Notes under the pieces: model-generated
What the model saw: the letters and a program-made list of their open reading frames with translations, nothing else
Told to the model about the DNA's origin: nothing
The model's database searches: none
Position numbers and translations under genes: made by a program
DNA from: Tamlana crocina
Lineage (GTDB): Bacteria; Bacteroidota; Bacteroidia; Flavobacteriales; Flavobacteriaceae
Assembly (NCBI GenBank): GCA_040429635.1
Contig: CP158972.1
Span: 2,056,001 to 2,120,000, forward strand
DNA length: 64,000 nt
Reading direction: 5' to 3'
Part shown: piece by piece, positions 36,810 to 46,117 of the stretch
How the letters are laid out: every line of letters begins with the position of its first letter
Numbering within the stretch: the stretch's first letter is position 1

Positions 36810-38225
36810 CTAATGTCTTTTACTCTGAAATTGTTTGCTAAAAATCAAGAACAGAACCCCGCAGAGTATCCAAGCGGGTAGGGTTACAAATGACAGAAAC
36901 ACATCGAACTGAATGGATATGAAGTAAAATATGCCGAAGCTCACTGCCCATGCCCAAAACACCGATTTATTGAACTTAATATTGGCTTCTTCGGCGTAGT
37001 TTTTAACGATGCCTACCTTCTTGTGGAAGAAATGTTCGAATACGATAATGGCGCCAACCGGCGATAGGATAAAGCCGTACAGGGCCACGAAGCCAAGGAG
37101 TTTCATGGCAAAGGCCGGAAACAAACCGGCAATGGTAGCGATTGAGCCCGCCAGTATGGTCACTTTTGCTGTTGACAGCTTGGGCAGAATGGCCTGAAAG
37201 GCTAGGCCGGCCCTATAAATGGTAGGATTGGCTGTTGTCCATCCAGCAAGCACTACAGCTATGATCCCAAAAACACCGATGGCATTATTGGCCAGAGGGC
37301 CGGGGGCAACCGGAGGGGCTTCACCGTTGGTCAAAAAGGCCTGCGCCTCTGGGGTCTTTAAATAAACGGCATACAATAAGCAAGCAGCGATCCAGGCCAT
37401 GTAGTGCCCAACGTACATACCGGCGGCCGTTGTCCATCCGGAACTGGCCTTTTTTGCAAACCTGAAAACCGAAAGGTCGGACATGCCGATATGCATGGCA
37501 CTATTGGCGAACCACGACCATATCAGAACATGCCAAAAGGTATATTTTATTTGGCCGGGGAAAGGCTCTTTTCCCTCGCCCCAAATATCCCAAAAATCAG
37601 AAAAGCTGGAAACGCCCAATTGGTTTAGTGCAACAACGCCACATGCAATAAAAGCCAATACAATGACGGGCGACATCCAATTTGCGGCTTTAGAAACCGT
37701 ATCGTAACCTCTGGCAGCAATGATGGAAATTACGGCACCAATCAAAATTACGATAATGATCCAAGTTAGGCCATTGGGCAGGGTATCGTCAAGTTTTGGC
37801 ATGGGCATATCGAACGGGATACCAACTGCCGTGGCAGAAACCGTGATCATGGATCCCGCTAAAAAACAAAAGAGGACACCGTTGGCCAGATTGTAAGCGG
37901 TTACCAAGTTTTTCCCACTTATTTTTTCCAATTGAAAATAGAGCGTCAGCCTGTTTTTAACGGCAATTTCGGCCGTAAGGAAGCGCCAAGACAAAACGGC
38001 CAACAAATTCCCGAGCAACAGGCCCACCAACAGATCGAAAGCACTGACACCGGCGGTTAAAAATAACGGCCCAATCATAAATTCGGTTCCTGCGGCATGC
38101 TCACCCGCATACATCCCAAGGAAACTTTTCCAGCTTTTTAGATTGGATTTGGGTACAGGGGTGCGTTCAAATTCGCCTCCTGCAATGTCTTCAATAATTT
38201 CTTCTTCTACGTGTGATAATGCCAT
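36810..38225 (-). CDS. NCS1-family (purine/cytosine permease-like) transporter
   Basis: 471 residues with about 12 membrane segments. It shows the nucleobase:cation symporter-1 layout: N-terminal SWKSFLGMYAGEHAAGTEFMIGPLFLTAGV, IIIVILIGAVISIIAARGYDTV, WANSAMHIGMSDLS-like helix, and LAGWTTANPTIYRAGLAFQ. The family normally imports purines, cytosine, hydantoins or thiamine precursors. Here it lies 41 bases downstream of the class II aldolase gene in a deoxysugar locus with no nucleobase genes, so import of L-fucose/L-rhamnose or their acids is an inference that would be unusual for NCS1. Family assignment good, substrate open. Confidence 0.8.
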   Translation of the reverse strand: MALSHVEEEIIEDIAGGEFERTPVPKSNLKSWKSFLGMYAGEHAAGTEFMIGPLFLTAGVSAFDLLVGLLLGNLLAVLSWRFLTAEIAVKNRLTLYFQLEKISGKNLVTAYNLANGVLFCFLAGSMITVSATAVGIPFDMPMPKLDDTLPNGLTWIIIVILIGAVISIIAARGYDTVSKAANWMSPVIVLAFIACGVVALNQLGVSSFSDFWDIWGEGKEPFPGQIKYTFWHVLIWSWFANSAMHIGMSDLSVFRFAKKASSGWTTAAGMYVGHYMAWIAACLLYAVYLKTPEAQAFLTNGEAPPVAPGPLANNAIGVFGIIAVVLAGWTTANPTIYRAGLAFQAILPKLSTAKVTILAGSIATIAGLFPAFAMKLLGFVALYGFILSPVGAIIVFEHFFHKKVGIVKNYAEEANIKFNKSVFWAWAVSFGIFYFISIQFDVFLSFVTLPAWILCGVLFLIFSKQFQSKRH

Positions 38226-38266
38226 ATATGGAATTTTGTTTAGTTAGTATTGACTTATTTTGCTCA

Positions 38267-39556
38267 TTAGGTTAAAAATTTCTTTCTCAATTCTTCAACT
38301 TGTTCATCGTTTATAGGAACCATTTCACCAAGTGAGGCGCCCATAACAATCGATTTTGCACTAAATTCGGCGACTTCAAGGTAATCAAAAGTTTGTAGTA
38401 ATTTATCGCCGGTAATAATTACAGAGTCATTTTCAATAATTAAAGCTGTGGTACAGTTTTCAACTATTTCGGAGTTGTTGTTAAACTTAAAGTGTGTACC
38501 ATATTTTACCGATGGAATATCTTGTAAAAAGATCCAACTCTCCGGTATGGTTCGCACATTCAAATAAGATTTTGTTATTCCAAAGGCCATCAAATACGGC
38601 GATTGCGTCATGATAATGGAATTTACGTTTGGGTTATTTTTGTAAATTTCTTCATGAATCCAAGTGGCCCTGCTCGGTATTTTCCCTTTTTCCCTTTTGC
38701 CGCCTTTTATCTGTACAATATCCTCCAAACTCATATCCCAACGGCTTACATCGGTAGGAGTGATTAAAAAATCGTTGTCTTTCCATCGCATAGAAACCGT
38801 ACCGTATGAACTGATCATCAAGCCTTGCTCGCAGGAACGTTTAACGATATTACAAATTTGTAAGCGCTTTTCAACCTCATCGGGTAAATGCTCTGTGGTT
38901 TCCATTTCGGGAAGCATATGTGCCGCCTGTTTCTCGAAGCTGTTGATGTCTTCGTCGGTTAAATAGTTTGGGGTGCCAATTTGCGAACCGTACAAAATAG
39001 TTCGGGCACAAAACTCCAGCATTTCAAAGCGTTCAAAAGCATCGGTTAAATCACTTCCGCCCAATACCGTACCATGGTTTTCCATGATAACAGCTTTATA
39101 CCCTTTTTTAAACTCATCGGCTATTACTTCGCCTAATTTATCACTGCCGGGCAATTCGTATTTGGCATATCCAATTGGGCCACAAATATGTTTGGCTTGC
39201 GAAATAATATTGGTATTAGGTATGTTTCGAACAATACTGAAAGATACCAAAGCAGGAGGGTGGGCATGGATAACCGATTTTATGTCTGGCCTGGCCTCGT
39301 ATATAGCTTTATGGAATGGAAACTCTGAGGATGGTTTATGTTTGCCAACAATGCTGCCATCTTTTTTTACGCAGATAATATCAGAGGCTCTAAGTGACCC
39401 TTTATCAATGGCCGATGGGGTTACCCAAATATCGCCATTATCGTCAATTATTGAAATATTGCCACCCGATGTAGTGGTCATTCCACGTTTGTAAATTCTA
39501 CTAATAATTCTAGTAATCTGGTCTCTGGGATGTTCTAATTTGAGGTTTTTCGACAT
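38267..39556 (-). CDS. Class II aldolase/adducin family protein with two tandem domains
   Basis: 429 residues, about twice a single class II aldolase (~215). Domain 1 (~10-210) has the phosphate loop TTSGGNISI, catalytic Glu in SSEFPFHKAIYEA, zinc ligands in VIHAHPPALVSF and the third His in IMENHGTVLGGSD. Domain 2 (~225-429) repeats the fold (ISSYGTVSMRW, WIHEEIYKNNP), but the HxH is replaced in IIMTQSPYLMAF and the distal His in LIIENDSVIITG, so it cannot bind zinc in the usual way. The gene lies downstream of the kinase. Role as fuculose- or rhamnulose-1-phosphate aldolase is inferred; the second aldolase gene (42473-44578) covers rhamnulose-1-phosphate. Confidence 0.85.
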   Translation of the reverse strand: MSKNLKLEHPRDQITRIISRIYKRGMTTTSGGNISIIDDNGDIWVTPSAIDKGSLRASDIICVKKDGSIVGKHKPSSEFPFHKAIYEARPDIKSVIHAHPPALVSFSIVRNIPNTNIISQAKHICGPIGYAKYELPGSDKLGEVIADEFKKGYKAVIMENHGTVLGGSDLTDAFERFEMLEFCARTILYGSQIGTPNYLTDEDINSFEKQAAHMLPEMETTEHLPDEVEKRLQICNIVKRSCEQGLMISSYGTVSMRWKDNDFLITPTDVSRWDMSLEDIVQIKGGKREKGKIPSRATWIHEEIYKNNPNVNSIIMTQSPYLMAFGITKSYLNVRTIPESWIFLQDIPSVKYGTHFKFNNNSEIVENCTTALIIENDSVIITGDKLLQTFDYLEVAEFSAKSIVMGASLGEMVPINDEQVEELRKKFLT

Positions 39557-39647
39557 TTTTACAGGTTTTATGACATGTTACATTCTCACCAGTATTACTA
39601 TTGAATTGTTGTTCAGTTTACTTTCAAAAACAAATGGTTTCCAGTTT

Positions 39648-41018
39648 TTATTTGGTTATAAACGGAACGTGCTTTTTCAATGAGTAATTTTTTTTGAGAA
39701 ATTTGGAATTCAATTTTTTGTCTGAAATTGAAATGGCAGCGCCCAAAGCCGAGCCCAATGATGAGTCGGTGGTTCGCAATTTCATGTTTCTGAAATAGTG
39801 CGACAGCAGTTTAACAAAAAGGTCGTTGTCGCTAAAGCCGCCATCCACATAAAGCCGTTTTATCTCCGCACCTCCAACTACGTCGCGGATACTTTTTACC
39901 TGTAAAAGTACAAGCTCGGTCATTAATTGATGGTAGGCATGTTCAAATTTATCGTAGGTGATTTCGGTTTTGTCCGGCATGTTTTCATCTTGTATGCTTT
40001 CCCATTTAAACATGTGCTTAAAGTCGTGAATGATTTCAGAATACAGGTCGTAATCAAACTTTACGTGACGGTGGTAATCTTCATCAACCCCGAATTGTTC
40101 GCTCAATTTGGCTACCTGGATTTTATATTCGTTGCCCAGAAACACACGTGTTGCCTTTACGGGTTTCCCGTTGATCCGCATATAATTTATGGAATCTTCA
40201 GCATCGGTATCTTCAACTATGGCGTGCTCCGCAAATGGGTTTAGTGTAATGCTCCAAGTTCCGGTTGAGACCAATACGAATTTTTTCTTTACGCTGCGCA
40301 CATAAGGCAACAGGGCAGAAGAACTATCGTGAATGCCCACACCTATTTTGATGCGTTTTCCGTTGTAGTTCATGTTGATGCTGGTTTCGGTAGAAACGAT
40401 GGGAGGCAAAATTTTATGCAATTCCTCTTTGTAGACCCAACTGTGATAATCTTTTATGGTATAGTCCCAAAGTGCGGTATGGCAGCCAATGCTGGTGTAT
40501 TCGCTCAATGGAATGCCCGTAAAAATATAGCTGAGATATTGCGGGAGGTGCAACGAGTACTTTATCTTTTTGAATATTTCGGGCTTGGTGTGCTTGATCC
40601 AGTACAACTGCAGACCGGAATTTAAAAGGCTTAAATCGAAACAGCCGGTGGTTTTCAGGAATTCTTCTTTCGGCCCATATTTTTCAACAAAGGAATCTAT
40701 CACGCTTTGGTCGATGTCCTTGGTGTAATTGTAAAGCGGTGTGAGTACCTCGCCGTTTTGGTCGAGGTGGACGAAGCTGGCACCGTAAGTTGAAAAGTTA
40801 ATGGCCGTTACGTTAAACTGCTTGGCATTGAGAATGTTTTCGAAAACGCCTTTTAGCCAATTTTGCAATGCGCTTAAATTTTCGGTTGGGTGGCCATCTT
40901 CATCAACTATTTCATCGAATTTGGAATATTCTTTATAGACTTCTTTGTAGTCTTTATCAAAAAGGAAGAATTTCTTATTGGTTTTTCCTATGTCAAATAC
41001 CGCCGTTACGTTTATCAT
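39648..41018 (-). CDS. FGGY family carbohydrate kinase, probable L-rhamnulokinase (or L-fuculokinase)
   Basis: 456 residues with both actin-like lobes: N-terminal phosphate loop VFDIGKTNKKFFLF, substrate region INFSTYGASFVHL, catalytic Asp in KIGVGIHDSSSALLPY, the adenosine region VSTGTWSITLNPF, and LYVDGGFSDNDLFVKLLSHYF. Flanked by RhaI and a class II aldolase, so phosphorylation of L-rhamnulose at O1 is most likely; L-fuculose is also possible. It follows rhaI after a 95-base gap with a terminator-like hairpin. Confidence 0.85.
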   Translation of the reverse strand: MINVTAVFDIGKTNKKFFLFDKDYKEVYKEYSKFDEIVDEDGHPTENLSALQNWLKGVFENILNAKQFNVTAINFSTYGASFVHLDQNGEVLTPLYNYTKDIDQSVIDSFVEKYGPKEEFLKTTGCFDLSLLNSGLQLYWIKHTKPEIFKKIKYSLHLPQYLSYIFTGIPLSEYTSIGCHTALWDYTIKDYHSWVYKEELHKILPPIVSTETSINMNYNGKRIKIGVGIHDSSSALLPYVRSVKKKFVLVSTGTWSITLNPFAEHAIVEDTDAEDSINYMRINGKPVKATRVFLGNEYKIQVAKLSEQFGVDEDYHRHVKFDYDLYSEIIHDFKHMFKWESIQDENMPDKTEITYDKFEHAYHQLMTELVLLQVKSIRDVVGGAEIKRLYVDGGFSDNDLFVKLLSHYFRNMKLRTTDSSLGSALGAAISISDKKLNSKFLKKNYSLKKHVPFITK

Positions 41019-41080
41019 TTCGTCAATTTAGTTTTGAAATAACTTTTTGGTGGGTTAGTGTTGGTTTAGTATTGGGGTTT

Positions 41081-41106
41081 AAAAATGCCCTAATTAAAGG
41101 GCATTT
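41081..41106 (-). terminator. Hairpin/attenuator between rhaI and the kinase
   Basis: AAATGCCCT (41083-41091) pairs with AGGGCATTT (41098-41106), six-base loop. On the minus strand it follows the rhaI stop by eight bases, with a short T run. Probably a partial terminator that lowers downstream expression. Confidence 0.55.
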
Positions 41107-41113
41107 AAATTTA

Positions 41114-42394
41114 TTATAATCCGGTGGCCACGGTGTGTTTGCCTCTTTCATCTATAAGCTGGTTTCTTACATCCAAGGTACGGTAAGCGTTTATAGGGCT
41201 TAGCGCACCGCCAGCTTTTAATCTGGCTTCGGCCAATAGTGGACGAACATCGGTTCTGTAGGCATCCTGAAGGATCTCTTGGCATTTTACCACATCGTTG
41301 TTTAATTGTGCGGCTTTCAGCTCCGCTTGGTCAATCAACAAAGCTTTGGCGTAAGCTTCCTGAATAGCCTCTAGGGATTGTATTAAATCTTCCAACGGGT
41401 CTTTTACGTTATGGCTGGCATCAATCATCCAAGCCAAATCTGGATTGTTCGGATTGTTTTGCATACCATAAACCAATTCGTTAAAGATTAGGAATAGGGC
41501 ATAGGGCTTGATGCTTCCCACGGTTAGATCGTCATCGCCATATTTGCTGTCGTTAAAGTGGAAACCTCCCAATTTGGCTTTCGACATTAATATGGAAACG
41601 ATCTGCTCGATATTGCTGTTTGGCAAATGGTGGCCCAAATCCACCAACGAATAGGCTTTTTCGCCACAAGCATTGGCCAACATAAACGAGGTGCCCCAAT
41701 CTTGGATTACCGTGCTGTAGAAGTTTGGCTCGTAAGGTTTGTACTCAATGAGCATGCTCCAATCATTGGGTAAGCCTTTGTAGATTTCCTTTAAGCTGTT
41801 CTCCGTATTTTGAAGGGCTGTTTGGAAGTTGTTCTGGCCAGGGAAACAAGACCCATCGGCCAACCAAACGGTCAAACTTTTTGAGCCCAATTTATCACCG
41901 ATGTTGATCACATCCAGGTTATGCTGAATAGCCTGTTGCCTTACCGCTTCGCTGGTGTTGCTCAACGAACCGTACTTGTAAGTTTCCTTGGCATCCTTTT
42001 GGTCTTGGAACGTGTTGGAGTTTACCGCATCGAACTTAATATCCAATCCGTTGGCGATTTCTTTAATGGCAGCATAATCCTGTGGAATGTCCCAAGGAAT
42101 ATGAAGCGAAACTGCACCTGCCGTTTGCGTAAGGGCGTGCAATATACCCACGTCCTGAATTTTTTGCTCTAAGCTTGAAGGCTCTCCGTAAAATGAAAAA
42201 CGTCCAAATCTGGTACCGCCAGCACCCAATGCCCAACTTGGTATAGCTACTTGGAAGTCTTTTAGTTTATTGATAATACCTTGCACATTGGCACCTTTTT
42301 TTGATAAGTTATTCGATAAAAAATCGAATTGTTCTTGGTGCGATTGAAGGCTTTTTTTATTCGAATCTTGAATATGGTTCTGTTCTATTTTCAT
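41114..42394 (-). CDS. rhaI: L-rhamnose isomerase, RhaI type
   Basis: 426 residues of the xylose-isomerase-like TIM barrel. LGAGGTRFGRFSFYGEPSSLEQKI at the start and metal-site residues in MLIEYKPYEPNFYS, SLVDLGHHLPNSNIEQIV and GGFHFNDSKYGDDDLTVGS match the RhaI-type L-rhamnose isomerase of Pseudomonas stutzeri and rhizobia, distinct from E. coli RhaA. It converts L-rhamnose to L-rhamnulose. It lies between the RhaEW-like gene and the kinase, giving a complete isomerase-kinase-aldolase set. Confidence 0.92.
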   Translation of the reverse strand: MKIEQNHIQDSNKKSLQSHQEQFDFLSNNLSKKGANVQGIINKLKDFQVAIPSWALGAGGTRFGRFSFYGEPSSLEQKIQDVGILHALTQTAGAVSLHIPWDIPQDYAAIKEIANGLDIKFDAVNSNTFQDQKDAKETYKYGSLSNTSEAVRQQAIQHNLDVINIGDKLGSKSLTVWLADGSCFPGQNNFQTALQNTENSLKEIYKGLPNDWSMLIEYKPYEPNFYSTVIQDWGTSFMLANACGEKAYSLVDLGHHLPNSNIEQIVSILMSKAKLGGFHFNDSKYGDDDLTVGSIKPYALFLIFNELVYGMQNNPNNPDLAWMIDASHNVKDPLEDLIQSLEAIQEAYAKALLIDQAELKAAQLNNDVVKCQEILQDAYRTDVRPLLAEARLKAGGALSPINAYRTLDVRNQLIDERGKHTVATGL

Positions 42395-42406
42395 GGATTA
42401 AAATTT

Positions 42407-42449
42407 AAAAAAAAACTCCCATATATATTTGATATGCTATGGAAGTTTT
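42407..42449 (-). terminator. Terminator/attenuator between RhaEW gene and rhaI
   Basis: AAAACTCCCATA (42412-42423) pairs with TATGGAAGTTTT (42438-42449) with one mismatch. On the minus strand it is followed by nine consecutive T. It lies between the stop of the aldolase-dehydrogenase gene and the rhaI start. Confidence 0.7.
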
Positions 42450-42472
42450 TCAACTAAAACTAACTCTAATAA

Positions 42473-44578
42473 CTATCTTACGAAGGCATTTGCCATTCCG
42501 CCGTCCACATTAATGATGTTTCCGGTGCTTTTATCTAAAATACCTACCAATGAAAACACGCCGTTGGCAATATCTTCTGGGTATATAATCTCGTTCAACA
42601 GGTTTCTTTTGGCGTAGTGTGCAGGAAGCTCCTCTACGGTAATACCGTAAGCTTTGGCGCGACCTTCGGCCCAAGCACCTTCCCAAATTTTACTGCCCAC
42701 AATAACACCATCTGGGTTTACTACGTTTACACGGATTTTATCTTTTGCCAATTCGGCGGCCAATAAGCGTGACATGTGCTGTTGTGCCGCTTTAGCCGTA
42801 CCGTAGCCTACATTGTTTGGTCCTGAAACCAATCCGTTTTTACTGGCGATACTGATGAAGTTTCCGCCAAGGTTTTGCTTGCGCATCACTTCAACGCCAG
42901 CTTTAGCCAATTCAAACTGGCCTTTAACCAAAACATTCTGCAACAAATCCCAATCTTTTTGTGAAGTTTCTTCGATTGGTTTAGAAATGGCCAATCCTGC
43001 ACTGTGTACAATAATATCTACCCCGCCAAACTCAACACATGCTTTTTTGTATGCGTTGACGATAGAATCGTAATTGGTAACATCACACACGGCATAAGTT
43101 GATACATCGCGCTTGTAAGTAGCGTGGGCTTCTTTTAGGCTGTCTTCGTTAATATCGGTCAATACCACGTTGGCACCTTCGGCAGCCAACTTATCGGCAA
43201 TCGCTTTACCGATACCTCCACCAGCACCAGTAACCAATGCTATTTTACGGGATAATGGTTGCTCTTTTGGCATACGCTGCAATTTAGCTTCCTCCAATAA
43301 CCAGTATTCAATATCAAAAGCTTCCTGTCTTGGTAAGGACGTGTATTCAGTAATCGCTTCGGCACCACGCATTACGTTAATGGCGTTGATGTAAAACTCA
43401 CTCGCTACACGTGTAGTTTGCTTGTTTTTTGCAAAACTGAACATACCTACGCCTGGATAAATAATAATTACCGGGTTAGGGTCGCGCATGGCCGGGCTGT
43501 TGTCTCTTTTGCAAGTATTGTAGTAATCGGCGTATTCTTGTCTGTACTGCTCGAATGCAGGCTCTAATTTTTTAAGTACGGCATCGGCATCCGATAAATC
43601 TTCATTGGTATCTAAAGTTAAAACCAATGGTTGGATTTTGGTACGCAAGAAGTGGTCTGGACAAGAAGTCCCCATTGGGGCCAATCTTTCTAAATCATTA
43701 CTATTAATGTATTCCATCACTACATCGATATCAGAGAAGTGACCTATCATTTGGTTTTCAGAAGAGCATAACCCTCTTAATAAAGGCATTAATTGCGCTG
43801 CTTTTTCCAAACGCTCTTCTTTTGGAAGGCTCTCTACTTTTTGTCCTCCAAACACCGAACCTTTTTCCTTGATTTTATTTTCGATATATTCAGAAGCCTT
43901 TTCAATAACTTCCAAACTGTTCATGTAACACTCGTAAGAAGTATCTCCCCAAGTAAATAATCCGTGGCTCCCTAAAACAATGCCTCTAATGCCCGGGTTG
44001 TCGTTTAAGCATTTTTCCAATTGAAGACCTAAATCGAAACCAGGACGTTGCCAAGGCACCCATCCCATAGTGTCGCCCCAAATTTCTTTGGTTACTTTTT
44101 CGCTGTCTTTAGCGGCAGCAACGGCAATAAGGGCATCGGGGTGCAGGTGGTCTATGTGCTTGAACGGTAACAAACCATGTAAAGGCGTGTCGATAGATGG
44201 CGCTTTACTGTCCAGATCGTAAATACAATGGTTAAATAAGCCAACCATGCGGTCTTCATCTTCCAATCCTCCGTAAACATTTTTTAAATCACGCAATCTA
44301 TTAGTGTACAAACCAGCGATACCAGAACGGGTTAAGGTACCGATGTCCCCGCCGGAACCTTTTACCCACATCACTTCAACCTCTTCATTGGTTAAAGGGT
44401 CTTTTTCAATGGTTTTGCAGCTCGTGTTTCCACCGCCATAATTTGTGATTCTTAAATCTGCTCCTAATATGTTAGAACGGTATAAGAATAAAGCGACTTG
44501 GTCGTCTCCTAAGCTTTCTGCTTTTTCATTATCCCAAAGATAATCTACGTATTTGAAGTTTTTTGTTACTGTGCTCAT
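42473..44578 (-). CDS. Bifunctional rhamnulose-1-phosphate aldolase/L-lactaldehyde dehydrogenase (RhaEW)
   Basis: 701 residues. The N-terminal class II aldolase domain (~1-400) has NYGGGNTSCKTI, zinc-ligand region FKHIDHLHPDALIAVAAAKD and IVLGSHGLFTWGDTSYECY. The C-terminal classical SDR domain (~445-701) has ALVTGAGGGIGKAIADKLA, HSAGLA and YGTAKAA (YxxxK). The fusion splits L-rhamnulose-1-phosphate to DHAP and L-lactaldehyde and oxidises the aldehyde to L-lactate, as in the rhizobial/Bacillus RhaE(W) proteins. First gene of the rhamnose set on the minus strand, with a -7 element at 44602-44609. Confidence 0.93.
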   Translation of the reverse strand: MSTVTKNFKYVDYLWDNEKAESLGDDQVALFLYRSNILGADLRITNYGGGNTSCKTIEKDPLTNEEVEVMWVKGSGGDIGTLTRSGIAGLYTNRLRDLKNVYGGLEDEDRMVGLFNHCIYDLDSKAPSIDTPLHGLLPFKHIDHLHPDALIAVAAAKDSEKVTKEIWGDTMGWVPWQRPGFDLGLQLEKCLNDNPGIRGIVLGSHGLFTWGDTSYECYMNSLEVIEKASEYIENKIKEKGSVFGGQKVESLPKEERLEKAAQLMPLLRGLCSSENQMIGHFSDIDVVMEYINSNDLERLAPMGTSCPDHFLRTKIQPLVLTLDTNEDLSDADAVLKKLEPAFEQYRQEYADYYNTCKRDNSPAMRDPNPVIIIYPGVGMFSFAKNKQTTRVASEFYINAINVMRGAEAITEYTSLPRQEAFDIEYWLLEEAKLQRMPKEQPLSRKIALVTGAGGGIGKAIADKLAAEGANVVLTDINEDSLKEAHATYKRDVSTYAVCDVTNYDSIVNAYKKACVEFGGVDIIVHSAGLAISKPIEETSQKDWDLLQNVLVKGQFELAKAGVEVMRKQNLGGNFISIASKNGLVSGPNNVGYGTAKAAQQHMSRLLAAELAKDKIRVNVVNPDGVIVGSKIWEGAWAEGRAKAYGITVEELPAHYAKRNLLNEIIYPEDIANGVFSLVGILDKSTGNIINVDGGMANAFVR

Positions 44579-44957
44579 GTTGTTTTTAAAAAGTTATACT
44601 ACAAAGATATGTTAAGGTTAGAATGATTCTATCCTGTACTGTACTGTAATTTTTGATTTATATGTTTTTTTTAGAAAATCTCTAATTACAGAGGAACAAA
44701 TGTAAAAAAACACATATCTATTTTACGCATCATGTTTATCGCTCACTTTTAAAAGTGAAAATGAAGGAATGAGTACTAAATTCAGCCTGCAAATGAAACA
44801 GGTTAACTTTTTGCTCTAAAACGTTAATCTGTTCTCTTTTTTCATTATATATTATTCGAGCGCTCCGTTAGTGTTTAACAAGTTTACTTGGATAAAAACA
44901 GATTGTAGTTGATGAGGCTCTAAAGGTAAATTAAGAAAAAAGTTTAAATAAATCAAA
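44579..44957. other. Divergent intergenic region between RhaEW and mscS
   Basis: 379 bases without a gene. On the minus strand TATCTTTG (44609-44602) is a -7 element for the rhamnose genes. TACTGTACTGTA near 44637-44648 is a short direct repeat that could be an activator site. No RNA gene or small frame with coding character is seen. The right part is AT-rich leader for mscS. Confidence 0.5.
44602..44609 (-). promoter_or_regulatory. -7 element of the rhamnose catabolic genes
   Basis: Minus-strand TATCTTTG, exact TAnnTTTG match, 24 bases before the RhaEW ATG. No TTTG -33 box is evident, consistent with dependence on an activator. Confidence 0.5.
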
Positions 44958-45866
44958 ATGACAAAAATGGAAGAAAAATTTTCAATAGAAGAGGCTGTAA
45001 ATAGCCTATGGGATAAATTAGATGGCTGGATGGAAGCCATTATTTTAAAGCTGCCAAATCTCGCTTTGGCCATATTGGTAATGATTGCGTTTTATTTTAT
45101 AGCTAGGGGAGCGAGAAAGGTTTTTAGAAAATTTATTTTATCAAGAATACAACAGAAGTCCATTCAGGATATCATCGCTAAAATAATTTTTATTACAGTG
45201 ATATTGATTGGTTTTTTTGTTGCCTTGGGGGTATTAGATCTTAACAAGGTGTTAACCAGTATTTTGGCTGGTGCAGGTGTAGTTGGTCTAGCCATTGGTT
45301 TGGCTTTGCAAGGTACATTAAGCAACACGGTGGGCGGTTTGGTGCTGTCTTTCATGCCGAAAATTAGGATTAATGACTATATTGAAACGAATAATATAAA
45401 AGGATTCGTTTCAGAAATTAGCCTAAGAAATATTGTATTGAGGCGACCAGACAATAATTATGTAATTGTTCCCAACTCTAAATTTGTAGATGATGCATTT
45501 ACTAACTATTCGATTACCGATAGAAGTCGAATTACGGTAACCTGCGGTGTTGGGTACGAAAGCAATTTGCAAAAAGTTGAAGATTTGGTTAGAAAGATTA
45601 TTTCAGAAAACTTCAAGCAAAAGCCAGGAGAAGATGTAGAGTTTTTCTTTACCGAGTTTGGAGATAGCTCTATTAATTTCATGACGCGTTTTTGGATAAG
45701 TTTATCTAAACCTAAACATGAACACACCGCAAAACATACAGCCATAAAACTGATTAAGGCGAACTTTGATAAAGCAGGAATCAATATCCCATTCCCAATT
45801 CGTACGTTGGATTTCAATAAAAACGAATTACACCTCAATGTTGAAAAGGACAGTGAAGAGTCTTAA
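44958..45866 (+). CDS. Small-conductance mechanosensitive channel (MscS family)
   Basis: 302 residues. Three N-terminal membrane spans (LALAILVMIAFYFIARGARK, IIFITVILIGFFVALGVL, then the pore helix). The pore-lining segment AGAGVVGLAIGLALQGTLSNTVGGLVL is followed by the beta domain starting PKIRINDYIETNNIKGFV and the characteristic VIVPNSKFVDDAFTNYS. A second ATG at 44967 is an equally possible start. It releases osmolytes on hypo-osmotic shock. No operon partners. Confidence 0.95.
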   Translation: MTKMEEKFSIEEAVNSLWDKLDGWMEAIILKLPNLALAILVMIAFYFIARGARKVFRKFILSRIQQKSIQDIIAKIIFITVILIGFFVALGVLDLNKVLTSILAGAGVVGLAIGLALQGTLSNTVGGLVLSFMPKIRINDYIETNNIKGFVSEISLRNIVLRRPDNNYVIVPNSKFVDDAFTNYSITDRSRITVTCGVGYESNLQKVEDLVRKIISENFKQKPGEDVEFFFTEFGDSSINFMTRFWISLSKPKHEHTAKHTAIKLIKANFDKAGINIPFPIRTLDFNKNELHLNVEKDSEES

Positions 45867-46117
45867 CATGTACCAGTCAATCAATAGATTGTAAGTTATG
45901 TTATCTTATTTTTAGGAGCAGGTACACTCTGAATTGAATATTGATTTAGAACAATTGAAAAGCAAAAGCCAAACTGTAAATATTATCATCAATCCTTTTT
46001 TTCGTATCTGGCCTAAATTAATACTTTAAGCACAACTACATTACGGTCAGTTATAATTATTACAACATAATTAAACGAAAATAGCCAAAATTTTCGCAAA
46101 GCTAATTTTAAGCTTCG

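Noticed and set aside
38973-39494. 173-codon frame antisense to the class II aldolase gene
   Set aside because: Shadow frame; the opposite strand encodes a complete recognised protein.
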